NCBI RefSeq assembly: GCF_964340395.1
Contig: NC_135560.1
Location: 310,001-374,000, forward strand
Length of the DNA stretch: 64,000 nt
Direction: 5' to 3'
DNA from: Glandiceps talaboti
Taxonomy: Eukaryota > Hemichordata > Enteropneusta > Spengelidae
The notes under the pieces were generated by a model. It saw only the letters and a program-made list of their open reading frames with translations. It did no database searches and was not told where the DNA came from. Shown here piece after piece: positions 49,796 through 61,664 of the stretch. How positions within the stretch are numbered: position 1 is the stretch's first letter; every line of letters begins with the position of its first letter. A program made the translations under genes and the position numbers.

Positions 49796-50506
49796 AGTTC
49801 TATCAAAACACATTTGGAAACTGAAAAGAAACAATGAGCCTTTTTCTGTATCCTGGTCCACAGCAAGACAGCCCAAGCATACACCAAAATAAAACAAAAT
49901 GATGCAACCTGTGTTTAACCAAAAAACTAACCATTATTAAAGACAAAAACTCTACACTAAACAAAAGAACTGAGTTGATATCTAAATGCTGACACGAGAA
50001 TAAGTTTTATTTGTCCAACTTCAATAGAGAATCTATCACCTAAACTAAACCCGTTAACTAACGAAACACTAAAGCCTGACATGAAACAACCCGCCAACAC
50101 CTACTTGTCCGCACCCAATATCTCACACAATAACAACCAACACCTTCACACACACACACAGCACCAACCCACCAACACATAGACAATAGTGATGATATTT
50201 CTATTGTCTGCACTCTATATAAACAGCACACCCAGAGAGTAGAAATCAGTTGTCTGATGATCGCACTATTTGTAATCTATATTTGTATATGTCTATATTT
50301 GTAACCTATACTTGGAGACACTAATATTTCTAGTATTTGTAACATGTACTTGTAATCCAAGAGAAACTTAAAGCTGTAAATTTTTGCTGTCCTGTAAAAC
50401 CTGTCAATGTCATTGTTAAACTATAAACAAATACTATCTCTTTTTTAGACATTTATGTCTGCACAGCACTTATGTATGTTTGTTTGTGTTTTTTATATCT
50501 GATTAG
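49796..50506. other. End of intron 1
   Basis: Unique-looking sequence up to exon 2, with one stray minisatellite unit at 50280-50330. Nothing else recognised. Confidence 0.5.
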
Positions 50507-50655
50507 GCTTTCCCAATTACAAGATTTGAAGAGCCGGTTACACTATGTTACCATGCCAACATATCATCTTGGAAACTGGCTACCTTCAGTATTCAAGTAT
50601 TATGCATGTCAAGACCATGGGTGTGGTTATGATCAAATCAAGTTTGATATAACAG
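50507..50655 (+). CDS. PA-domain glycoprotein gene, exon 2
   Basis: The acceptor is TATCTGATTAG and the donor is ACAG|GTTAGTAC. The first base completes codon 237 and the last base begins codon 287, so phases match on both sides. It reads LSQLQDLKSRLHYVTMPTYH, then a Trp- and Tyr-rich stretch and CQDHGCGYDQ, with two closely spaced cysteines that could form a disulfide or bind metal. Exon 2 is far from exon 1, but frame, phase and style (aromatic-rich, extracellular-like) agree. The open frame continues upstream of the acceptor only as AT-rich sequence. Confidence 0.82.
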
Positions 50656-51099
50656 GTTAGTACTGTGACTCAAGGCAGTTGTAACTGCTAGCAGTTTGGA
50701 GCTGATAGGAATGCCTTCTGTTGAACAGTCTGTCTGTTTTTCTGTCAGAGTGTGTCTGTCTGTCTGTCTGTCTGCCTGTTTGTGTCTGTCTCACCATACA
50801 CAAACATTTTTCACATGGTCTTCATTGGCTAAATTATTTGTCATGAAAAATTTGCTATTTGTACACAGGAATTGTAAATCAAAGAGACTTTTTAAGTTAG
50901 AAAACAAGTTCCTGTGATACTATTAACTTATTTTGTTAACAAAAAAAAATTGCAACAGATAAACTGGTATACTTAGAGCCTGTTAATTCATTTACAACTA
51001 GATGTAAACTGAATGCCTATTGTGAGGAAACACATATTTTTGATTAGTTTCAGCAAGTGTCATCAAAGTTGTAATCTGAAGAATAGGAATTATTTCACA

Positions 51100-52270
51100 T
51101 TTTTAGCACAACTGAACTTGTTCAGTAGTGCTATAGGGATCGCCCGGCGTCTGTCTGTCTGTCTGTGTGTGTGTGTGTGTGTGTGTAAACAACTTAAAGT
51201 CAAAAACCGCTGAAACGATTGCCACGATATTTGGTGGGTCCATTACTTTGGGTGTCTAGTTGGGAAATTGTTCAAATCAAAATGATCGCATCACAGGTGT
51301 GTGATTTGGGTCAAAAAATGTGATTTTTGGTCAAAAAACTTAAACTCAGAAACTACTGGGCAGATTGGTGCGAAATTTGGTGGGAACATTCTTAAGGGGG
51401 TGTAAAGTAAGATTTGTTCATGACGGGATGATTCCATCAGTGATATGCAAATTAGGGCTAAAAATGTGTCTTTTTGGTTAAAAATCTATAATTCTAAAAC
51501 TACTGAGCAGATTGGGCTGAAATTTAATGGGAATGTATCTAGGGATGTATGGACGAAGAAATATTAAGCATACCATGATTCCATGAGTGATATGCAAATT
51601 AGGTGTAAAAATGTTCATTTTTGGTCAAAAACTTATATCTCAAAAAGTACTTGGTCAATGAGTCTGAAACTTGGCGAGATGTTTCTGAAACTTATTCTGC
51701 AGATTTTCTTAAAAACATTTTGACAAAATTGGCCCTAGCGACCATGACCACACCCTTTAGCAACAACCAAATGGCAGTATATTTTGGTCAAATAACAACA
51801 TCATCTGGTAACCAAGTGAGTAAACATTCAAAAAATGTATGCAAATACCCTAGCAACCATGACCACGCCCATAGCAACAGCAAAACGGTGGTGTATTTCA
51901 CAAAGATAACAACAGGGTTTAATAGACAATTGAATAAACATTCAAAAAATGTATGTAAATTTTCCTAGCAACAAGACCACGCCCATAGCAACAGCCAAAT
52001 GATCACGTATATTGCAAAGACAATATCAGGAATTCATACACAAGTGAACAAAAACATACACAAATGTATGCAAATATATCTAACAACATGACCACGCCCA
52101 TAGCAACAGCCAAATGATAGCATTTATCGTAAAGATAGCAACATGGTTGGATAGGCAACTGGATAGTTATTCAGCAAATAAACACCTATTGTTAGTATAG
52201 ACTAGCATATGGATAAACATTTTAAAAAACTACAGTTGTGCTACAACGCCATTGGCGGTATTTTTAATGT
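51100..52270. repeat. Interspersed repeat with internal tandem units, copy 1
   Basis: It starts near AACTTGTTCAGTAGTGCTAT, then TCTG and TG runs. Three units follow of the type TTTTTGGTCAAAAA, CAGATTGG, AAATTTGGTGGG, ATGCAAATTAGG. Then come about four roughly 115-bp units containing CCTAGCAAC, ATGACCACGCCCATAGCAAC and AGCCAAATG. Confidence 0.8.
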
Positions 52271-52439
52271 TTTAATGTTTCTAGACGCAGAATTGGGCTA
52301 CAAAAGAAACGTGTCCACTTGATGACATTCTCTCACTTCAATGCACACTCTGTATCTCTTTTCCACCAAATTGAATATTTTAAATACCATTCAACTTAGT
52401 AAATTCTATTCCCTTCTTACCTTCTGTAAGGAAGGTTAT

Positions 52440-52740
52440 ATATTAGGGATGTAAAGTCTGTGTGTGTCTGTGTGTCTGTGTCTGTGTCATCGTTTTCTCA
52501 ATTCAAATGAAATTTGGTGCACATGTTCTTTAGGGTAATGACGAGAACTGAGTAGGTTTTGGTAAACAGTATGAATATTAATGAACCATTTACATAATTA
52601 TTTGTTCTTTGGTGATTAGACTATATCTTAGAAACACACACTTAAAATTCAATATAATTTGCATAATTGATGATTTTCTGTAATTTGGCTATATATGAAG
52701 AGTGCAAGCTTCAAGTTCTATATAATTTGGTAGTGCATTC
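52440..52740. repeat. Interspersed repeat fragment related to 26 kb
   Basis: TGTGTCTGTGTCATCGTTTT, AAATGAAATTTGGTGCACAT and TTTAGGGTAATGACGAGAAC match the 25951-26703 repeat with divergence. Confidence 0.7.
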
Positions 52741-54209
52741 ATGATAACACGGTGCGCACTTCCTCAGACCACTATAGAGAACAGACTAGAAATGCGGCTT
52801 TCCATTGGTGTGAAGATGTCACTTATTTGCTTTAGTGGTAATCTTTTAATCCTAATTAGGGCCGTTGTTTATGTACGAAGTCGCGATGTTACATTTGATC
52901 ATGTAAAGTAACGCAATATTTTGAGTCCTGCAGAGTAGCTACAATAATTGTAGCATTTAATGTGATTTTGAGTGCTTATCTTCTGTTTTTGAATTTGTTT
53001 TCATTGCGATGTTTAACTGGAAGCAAAAGCTACAATTCCGAAAATTCTTGAACGAACCGTAACACAACAATCCTACTAAATTTACTTGCCATGGTTATTT
53101 AAAACACATAAAATCAACCTTTTTATGATATTTGTAAAACTTTCCGGTCCATGTTAAGGAAACTATGAGCGATAAACCCGGTAGAAATTTCAGGGCCTCA
53201 AGTATGCATCCCGAATTCCTCAGAAAATTGGTATTCCTAAATGTTATTCCAAAATGTGTTAGCTGGTACGAAAGAAGAGATGTCAGTTGAGGTTTAGGCA
53301 TTTACAGTATCTAAAATGGTGGACTCTAGTGAAAGGTACAGCGAGTTGAAAATACCCAAAAATAAGGCCTGTGAGCAGCCGTTCAAAGAGTAAACGGTCG
53401 CGATCTGAAGGATAGTCTTTTGAAAAGTTGCAGTTTACTTAATGTCTCGTGGACTGATTTCCAATGTGGTGTCGGCCATAATGCTCATTAACATATCAAA
53501 AATAGAAAAGAAGATGTGCTGACTTAAAATCAACAAATTTGAGTAAGCTACCCTCTGCGCATCAACACACCAGATATCAAAGCAATCTGACAAGTAGTAT
53601 TTGAGGAGATGATGAAAATATCATTTTTGAAAAAAAAATAATTGAAAATGGCACAGATCAACTTGGCATGAACAAATCTGAATAGCCTCCCCCCAGGGAA
53701 CATGCACACCAAATATCGAAGTATTCTGACTGTTACTTTTGGAGAAGATGATGAAAATAAGAAAAGTTGACGGACACCTATGATTCACTTATACCCTATA
53801 CTCTATACCCACCTATACCTAAAGCTACGCTTTCAGCTTTTGCTGACAGCAGAGCTAAAAAATGGAAATTAGTTGTCTGGCAACTAGTCAAGTCCGTTCC
53901 CACTTATTTAAGTGTGTAACAAAATTCGACAAATATCTTTAGGCAAACTGTTCATATTTTCTGAAAATAAATGTACAATGGATTTCTTCATTACTGGGGT
54001 TTTGTAGTCTGTATTCAGATGCAGATTATGTTTTGTCGTATTCCTAAAAAAACCTCTGAAATGTGTTTTATTTAACACTAGTTGTCTGCAAATACATAAC
54101 CTATAACATTCAATCTAATAGTCAGCATGCACAATGCACATACATACAGAATGTGCACTACTCATTCACTGAGGATTCGAACACATGAAATATAATCTAT
54201 CGTCTGTAC

Positions 54210-55010
54210 TATCTCCTCCAATAGTTAACAAATCATTGAGAATGACATAGTCCGTGCTATGATTGGGTTTTAAGGAACTGGCAGTTTATGTTGTCATTTT
54301 TTTGATATCACTACTCTGATCACGCAACAACACTTGTGAACCTAAATCAAACAGACTTAGATATGTTGTGTCTGCTCATTGGACATGGGAACATGCCTAC
54401 TCATGCCTATTCTTCAAGATGACGTGTTGGAATAAACCATTCAACAATAGAGGATGGGTCGGGTACAGGGGGGGGGGGGATGACCTGTTATGGCTTTGGA
54501 CATGAAAACTGCACAAACAAAACCGCTGCCAGGCAGCCATATCGGATTGTATCATGATGAAAATGGACATACACATGTATGTCATAGAACACTGTCCTAA
54601 CACCAACTTTGAATGAGATCTGTTCAAGCATGTCTGAGTTATGGTTTTGGACATGGAAAATTCGCAAACGAAATGGCTGCCAGGCTGCCATATTGAATTA
54701 TATTATGACAACAATGAATATACACATGTATGTCATAAAACACTTTCCTAATACCAACTTTGAATGAGATCTGTTCAAGCATGTCTGAATTATGGCTTTG
54801 GACAGGGAAAATTCGAAAAATGGCTGCTAGGCGGCCATATTGGATCGTATCATGAAACAAATTGATGTGCATATGTATGCCATAGTATGTTGCCCCTGTA
54901 CCAAGTTTCAAAAAAATTGGTTCAGGCATCTCCAAGAAACGGCTCTGGATGGGTGGATGGACGGAACCCAATCCATAAGTCCCCATCCCAGATTTTGTCT
55001 GGCGGGGACT
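54210..55010 (-). repeat. Hairpin-headed repeat element, minus copy
   Basis: Reverse copy of 39876-40790 with three rather than four 150-bp units, a poly-G tract near 54470 and the same 3' part near 54210-54360 (GATCACGCAACAACA). It lies in intron 2, about 14 kb from the plus copy. Confidence 0.85.
54978..55010 (-). other. Terminal hairpin of the element, minus copy
   Basis: AGTCCCC pairs with GGGGACT (7 bp). The inner stem is CCAGA with TCTGG, different bases from the plus copy's CGGAC/GTCCG but paired again. Confidence 0.78.
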
Positions 55011-55493
55011 AACCAGGCATCCAGGTTAAAGACATTCTGTTCATGATTAACATACAATTTACATAATCATGGTGACAGCCGAAGCTGTTGACACTCAATC
55101 ATCCATGTGACTTTTTCCTATCCACGGATAGACCTAATGTTATCCCTGAAGTGAACTGAACATTCTTGACTGAGGCTATAAACCGTGAATGCGTGAGTTA
55201 TGTCAGTGAACGATGTAATCCATGTTTTATAAATGACCTTACGCCTGCCTGTCAACATGTCGGTCATGCATGGTCTGCATGATGTATGTATAGTTGCGTG
55301 CACATAAAAATGCTATATTTGTTTTGTTATGCAAATAAAAGACAACGCTCATGAATAATTCGTAGAAATGAAAGTATGGCGAGTTAGAACAATCATCTTG
55401 ACTTCATGGAACGTCCTGCGCACACCATGTATATTCTATTTATTTCAGCAGCAACAATAGCAAAAAAGTCAAGACGACAGTCTGCATCTGGGG

Positions 55494-57284
55494 GTATGTA
55501 AATAGGTTTCCAACATTTCCGACTTTTTGCCTGCAAATGACGTAGTTTTCATTGGTGATTAAAGATTTGTGTGACATTTTTGACAATAGTACGATATTAA
55601 TTACTAAAAATTGATTTTTTTGGAAAAATTTCAGAAATTGCCGAAGTTGTTTATGTATTTCATGACATCACAACCGGAACGAACTTCAAATATGTCTGAT
55701 TACATAACAAGCGATAGCAATTCTAGTGAAATCATCTTCTACTGTTTAGAATTCGAAATTGACAATGACAATAATACATGCAGTACTAGTGATGATGAAG
55801 AAGGTGTGGTAGTTGTGGATGCTTGTATTGTACCATATATGTATGAACCACTACCACAACCACAACTACAGCCAAACAACAATCCCCATCTGCAGATGGT
55901 CATTGACGATGTTATTGTCAACAGACTAAATAATACTGACCGGTAAGTTATGATAATAAAAAGTAGATATTTTAAATTAGCAGATGAAGGAAAAAATTGG
56001 GTCAAAATTTCGAAAGTAGTTGTCCCATTGAGATCATAACACTGTAACAGTAGTACTATTTAGTGGGGATATATCGACTTACTGACTACCTGACTACACA
56101 GTGTGTGTGTGTACGAACGCTAATTGTGTTTGAACCGCCATTCATATATTTCATGAGAACATCTATGTAATTGAAGGTCTTATCGGTTGTCAATCTTTAA
56201 AGGATTTTGTGAAATCATCATTACCAGAAAAAATCAGAACAGTTCAGGAACAAATAATTTATTGACGGTGAGCACTGAGCATACACTGCGTTCCAGGGTA
56301 GCACGGCGAGGTCTACCACTAGAGCACCCAGTACAGTTCCTCACGACGTGTGACTATATAGACACGCTCCGGAGAACACGCTAGGAATATAGTAGTATAC
56401 AGCCCAACAAATCTCTGGCTCTGTTCTCATTCTCAGTCACATTCAACTGCTCTCAACCTTGCGAACAATGCATTAAATTTTGCATTTATAAATGACTGGT
56501 CTTCATTCATTGACAAGGAAACCAAAGTCATGCAATAAGGTCATGAATATGTCTAAAAGGAAGTGCACTGTACTATAGTACCGTAGTACATAGTACAAGC
56601 ATTTGAGTATCATGGTATGAGCATGTGTTGTTCGTGTTATTCATCGGCACGGTGATATGGGCCGGTACAAAGACGTTGCTATCGCAAGTAAAAATTCCCA
56701 TTATGTGGTAAAGGCTCATAACGTTATACTAGTATGTTCTTTGAAAGTGTAATTTATGTTTCTTATCAGGTGAAATAACTTTCAATTTAATTTAACATTA
56801 GGACTCGTAATCACAGACAACAAAAGAAACGTCATCATTGCCAATGTTGTAATATGTAGTACACCAGGACGCAGCATCTTATCATTCATGATCGTTTTTC
56901 GTGAGTTTGAGAGTTGTGCAGTACTAAGACATCATTGAAAATGTTTGGAAACTCATCCTCTGTATGTTGAAAAGAAGCAAGCTGATTGGAACTTCCAAAT
57001 CTTTTGTGAGAAAATCGGAGTGTAGACTCAAGCATTGACGTCCTCCTACCACGCAACGTTCAGGCATGGTTAAAAAAAATGCATGCCACGATCATGTTCC
57101 AGCAGTGACGCAATTTTCCGAAGACTCTCGAAGCAAAATGCTCATCGCAGATTTTCAAAAAAATCAATTTTTCACTATTAACATCGTCCTTTTGTCAAAA
57201 ATGTCATACAAATCTTTAATCACCTATGAAAACTACGTCATTTGCAGGCAAAAAGTCACAAACTTTGGAAACCTACTTACATAC
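55494..57284. mobile_element. 1.8-kb element with about 140-bp inverted arms
   Basis: The left arm (55494 to about 55632) starts GTATGTAAATAGGTTTCC and contains GACTTTTTGCCTGCAAATGA. The right arm (about 57150-57284) reverse-complements to GTATGTAAGTAGGTTTCC and the same GACTTTTTGCCTGCAAATGA. The arms are about 85-90 percent alike by eye. An exon-like frame lies just inside the left arm. The architecture suggests a DNA transposon; no transposase was recognised and no target duplication was established. Confidence 0.72.
55611..55942 (+). CDS. Exon-like frame inside the inverted-arm element
   Basis: The frame runs to a good donor, GACCG|GTAAGTTATG. The first ATG (55611) lies within the inverted arm; ATGs at 55662 and 55692 (MSDYITSDSNSS) are more plausible starts. 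The protein is Ser/Asp/Glu-rich (CSTSDDEEG), then has CIVPYMYEPLPQPQLQP and IVNRLNNTD before the splice site. An acidic stretch, PY-[MF]-[YF]-EP and R-L-x-NTD resembles the start of the P2X7-type C-terminal zinc-binding module, which occurs in many transposon-linked invertebrate genes; this comparison is from memory of the family pattern and weak. A possible next exon follows TTTAACATTAG at 56802, matches in phase and encodes KKRHHCQCC before a stop. Confidence 0.4.
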
Positions 57285-57309
57285 ACTTTAAGCATATAAC
57301 TTATAAGTA

Positions 57310-58010
57310 ATGATCTCGCCAGCAATATGCAAATTAGGTGTAAAAATGTGAAATATTTTGACACAATTGGCCCTAGCTACCATGACAACAGCCCTTATCA
57401 ACAACCAAATGCCAGTATATTTTGCTAAAATAACAACATCATTTGGTAGGTAACTTTAGTAAACATTCAAAAAATATTATGCAAATATCCCTAGCACCAT
57501 GAAAATATGAAGCAGCAGCAGCCAAATGGAAGTGTCTTTTACAAAGATAACAACAGGGATTAATAGACAAGTGAATAAACAGTCAAATAATAAATGGAAA
57601 TTTGCCTAGCAACAAGACCACGCCCATAGCAGCAGCCAAATGATCATATATATGCAAATATAACAACAGGGATTAATAGGCAAATGAGTAAACATTCAAA
57701 AAATCTATGTAAATATACGTAGCAACAAGACCATGCCTATATCAATAACGGAATGATCATGTGTATTGCAAAGATAACAACAGGGATTAATAGATAAATG
57801 AATAAAACATTCAAAAAATGTATGAATATATACCTCGCAAATAACAACAGCCCAAAGAGCACATATATTGCAAAGATAACAACTGGGCTGGATAAGCAGC
57901 TGGATAATTATTCAGCAAATGAACACCTATACCTAGCATGGAGCATGTGGATAAACATTTTTAAAAACTGTACAGTTGTGCTACTATGCTATTGACACTA
58001 CTTTCAGTAA
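57310..58010. repeat. Interspersed repeat with internal tandem units, copy 2
   Basis: The same family as 51.7-52.27 kb: AATTGGCCCTAGC, CAACCAAATG, AACAACATCAT, then about 115-bp units with CAAGACCACGCCCATAGC and AAAGATAACAACAGGGATTA. It is followed by AT-rich repeat related to the 26.7-kb region (58010-58240). Confidence 0.78.
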
Positions 58011-58549
58011 TTAGGCCATATCTTAAGAATGCATATTTCAATTTCAATATTATTTGGTACATATTTCAAACATAACTAATCACACATGTTCGGGAAAGCT
58101 TGGTAATGTAGCTTTGAAATTTTAATGACTCATTTGCATAATTAACAATTTTCAGTAGTTAGTCTATATCTTAAATATGCACTCTTCAAATTCAATTCAA
58201 TTTGGTACATACTTCAAATATTGTGTGTAGGAACAAAAATCTAAGACTTTGCCCTTATGGAAGGGAAGGCATTCAGTGTAAATCTGGTTGTTTTTTATAT
58301 CCACAATATACAAAAGTATTTTGACCATCCAATTCAAGTGTATCAAACGCGTTCAGCTGATGTGTCACCCAATATAATTCCAAATATTCAGCAACAAGCA
58401 GTGGAATTCTTTATCATGGCCCATTCAAAAACAAAATGTCAAGGCAAAAATTCTTACGGAACTAAGAAAATGTATTTTACATAGTCCTTAATTTCATCCC
58501 TAGCATTTCTATGCTTCCGGGAACATGACTTGTTGTTTTTTGTATTTGT

Positions 58550-60297
58550 ATTATTTCACACATTACTTATAGAAAACATACACTTTCTTATTATGTATTA
58601 CTTCACACTTTACTTATAGAAAACATACACTTTCTTATTATGTATTACTTCACACTTTACTTATAGAAAACATACACTTTCTTATTATGTATTACTTCAC
58701 ACTTCACTTATAGAAAACATACACTTTCTTAAATATTATGTATTACTTCACACTTTACTTATAGAAAATGTACACTTTCTTATTATGTATTACTTCACAC
58801 TTTACTTATAGAAAACATACACTTTCTTAAATATTATGTATTACTTCACACTTCACTTATAGAAAACATACACTTTCTTAAATATTATGTATTACTTCAC
58901 ACTTTACTTATAGAAAATGTACACTTTCTTATTATGTATTACTTCACACTTTACTTATAGAAAACAAACACTTTCTTAAATATTATGTATTACTTCACAC
59001 TTTACTTATAGAAAATGTACACTTTCTTAAATATGTATTACTTCACACTTCACTTATAGAAAACATACACTTTCTTAAATATTATGTATTACTTCACACT
59101 TTACTTATAGAAAACATACACTTTCTTATTATGTATTACTTCACACTTTACTTATAGAAAACATACACTTTCTTATTATGTATTACTTCACACTTTACTT
59201 ATAGAAAATATACACTTTCTTATTATGTATTACTTCACACTTTACTTATAGAAAACATACACTTTCTTATTATGTATTACTTCACACTTTACTTATAGAA
59301 AATATACACTTTCTTATTATGTATTACTTCACACTTTACTTATAGAAAACATACACTTTCTTATTATGTATTACTTCACACTTTACTTATAGAAAATATA
59401 CACTTTCTTATTATGTATTACTTCACACTTTACTTATAGAAAACATACACTTTCTTATTATGTATTACTTCACACTTTACTTATAGAAAATATACACTTT
59501 CTTAAATATTATGTATTACTTCACACTTCACTTATAGAAAACAAACACTTTCTTAAATATTATGTATTACTTCACACTTTACTTATAGAAAACATACACT
59601 TTCTTAAATATTATGTATTACTTCACACTTTACTTATAGAAAACATACACTTTCTTATTATGTATTACTTCACACATTACTTATAGAAAATATACACTCT
59701 CTTAAATATTATGTATTACTTCACACTTCACTTATAGAAAACAAACACTTTCTTATTATGTATTACTTCACACTTCACTTATAGAAAACATACACTTTCT
59801 TATTATGTATTACTTCACACTTTACTTATAGAAAACATACACTTTCTTAAATATTATGTATTACTTCACACTTCACTTATAGAAAACATACACTTTCTTA
59901 AATATTATGTATTACTTCACACTTTACTTATAGAAAATATACACTTTCTTATTATGTATTACTTCACACTTTACTTATAGAAAACATACACTTTCTTATT
60001 ATGTATTACTTCACACTTTACTTATAGAAAACATACACTTTCTTATTATGTATTACTTCACACTTCACTTATAGAAAACATACACTTTCTTAAATATTAT
60101 GTATTACTTCACACTTTACTTATAGAAAATGTACACTTTCTTATTATGTATTACTTCACACTTTACTTATAGAAAACAAACACTTTCTTAAATATTATGT
60201 ATTACTTCACACTTTACTTATAGAAAATGTACACTTTCTTAAATATTATGTATTACTTCACACTTCACTTATAGAAAACATACACTTTCTTATTATC
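58550..60297. repeat. Minisatellite, 47- and 51-bp units, about 36 copies
   Basis: The core is TATTACTTCACACTTTACTT, ATAGAAAACATACACTTTCT, then either TATTATG (47 bp) or TAAATATTATG (51 bp). Private variants (TTCACTT for TTTACTT, AATGTACAC or AATATACAC for ACATACAC) recur in blocks. It lies near the 3' end of intron 2. Confidence 0.95.
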
Positions 60298-60507
60298 AAT
60301 ATATACATCTCATTATATGAGATCAGTTCTTTCTTTTCTCACAAGGAAGATATGTATGTACCAAGTTTGATTTGAATAAATGACTCAGCTATTTTAGAGA
60401 AAATGATGACATAAACAGACAGACAGACACCTAGACAGACATTGCCATTTCAAATGTTTCATAACCTCCTTTTACTGGTGATAAAAATTATTGTTTACCT
60501 TTTATAG

Positions 60508-60698
60508 AATCTAAAGCCACTCCAGTTGTCATGAAAAGACTGGACGCACGCTATGATTGGTTGCCATCACCTGTATCTGTGTTTGGTGAAAAGCCAACAC
60601 AAATTGTCAGTGCAGGGAATGGATGCCAATCAAGGGAAGACACCAAGGGTAAAATTGCATTCATTTCAAATGATGGTGAATGTAGTTACTTTTCAAGG
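60508..60698 (+). CDS. PA-domain glycoprotein gene, exon 3 (PA domain, first half)
   Basis: The acceptor is CCTTTTATAG and the donor AGG|GTAAGAC; it opens by completing codon 287 (Glu) and ends in phase 0 at residue 350. After the KRLDARYDWLPSPVSVFG stretch comes the beginning of a protease-associated domain: GNGCQSREDTKGKIAFISND with GECSYFSR, the usual strand and Cys-Ser-Phe/Tyr-Phe signature. PA domains act as lids or protein-interaction modules in receptors, proteases and other luminal proteins. The domain continues without a break in exon 4, which is independent support for the splice junction. Confidence 0.88.
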
Positions 60699-61438
60699 GT
60701 AAGACAAAAATATAGAATGTCAGTGGAATAATGGTTTGAATGGTGGACGGATGGATTGGTTGGTAGATGGCTGGGTTAGTGGGTCAGTGGATTGATGGGT
60801 GAGTGAGGGGGAGAGTGGATTGATTGATGGATGGATGGATGGATGGATGGGTTGTTGGGTGGGCAAGTTAGTGGATTGAAGAATGGGTGGAAAATGAAGC
60901 ATAAAGTAGGTGGCTGAATGAATGAATGGGTTGGTGTGACAACTATGGCAATTGATGGGTAGATGGATGGATGGATTGATTGGTTGATGGGCAACTGAGT
61001 CAATTGATTGGTGGGTGGATGGAATAGCTTGCTAAATGAATGAATGAATGAATGAATGAATGACTTAATTAATTAATTAATGAGTGGAAGGATGGATGGA
61101 TGGGTTGGTGGGCACGTGAGTCATTTGATTGGTGGGTAGATGGATTGCTTGATTGGTTTGGCAAATTGGTATATGGATGGATGGGATGGTGGGCAAGTGG
61201 GCCAAATGTGGAAATACTGTCCTGTGATAGTCATGACAACCATGTGATAGACATTGACAGTTATGTGATGGACATTGGCAGTCCTGATAGACACTGAGTC
61301 ATGTGATAGACATTGGCAGTCATGTGATGGACATTGGCAGTCATGATAGATGTTGACAGTAACAAGAAATGGTCAATTGATGTATTTTGATTGAATACTA
61401 CACACACAATTAAGGCACACTGCATATTATATTTGCAG
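60699..61438. repeat. Intron 3 with TGGA-rich simple repeat
   Basis: 60728-61195 consists of degenerate (TGGA/TTGA)n with ATGGATGGATGG and GAATGAATGAATG runs. 61205-61360 holds a degenerate roughly 25-bp repeat (CATGTGATAGACATTGGCAG). Open frames on both strands are by-products. Confidence 0.88.
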
Positions 61439-61593
61439 GTGTCCAATATGCAGAAATCAGGTGCACTTGGTGTAATTGTGTATGCAAATCCAGGAGGATA
61501 TGTACAAGATATGAATTGCCATGGTGATGAATGTCGTAACATTCTTCAAATACCAGCCACAATGATTCCATATGCAGCTGCTATTCTCTATCA
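61439..61593 (+). CDS. PA-domain glycoprotein gene, exon 4 (PA domain, second half)
   Basis: The acceptor is ATATTTGCAG and the donor CA|GTATGTATTG; it starts in phase 0 and leaves two bases. It encodes VSNMQKSGALGVIVYANPGG, the characteristic helix and strand of PA domains (A/S-GA-x-GVI-x-Y-x-N), then a Cys pair (NCHGDECRN) and IPATMIPYAAAILYQ, the conserved IP-x-x-MI element. The frame otherwise runs to a stop 39 bases later, so an unspliced transcript would give a truncated protein ending KSSSSEVYG. Confidence 0.9.
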
Positions 61594-61664
61594 GTATGTA
61601 TTGAAAAGCTCATCTTCAGAAGTATATGGATAAGTATAGAAAGCAACAAAGAACTAGTAATTCT

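Larger units (their letters stand above)
50656..60507. other. Intron 2 of the PA-domain gene, 9.9 kb
   Basis: Bounded by GTTAGTAC and CCTTTTATAG. It contains TCTG microsatellites (50745-50790), interspersed repeats, the inverted hairpin-headed element, the 55.5-kb inverted-arm element and a minisatellite. The parts 50800-51100 and 52740-54200 show no supported gene; 53420-53870 resembles a degraded interspersed repeat ending in GCTTTTGCTGACAGCAGAGC. Confidence 0.65.

Noticed and set aside
54165-54250. Possible tRNA gene on the minus strand (GTTCGAATCC resembles a B box)
   Set aside because: No A box at the right distance, no cloverleaf, and the region belongs to the 3' part of the hairpin-headed repeat.
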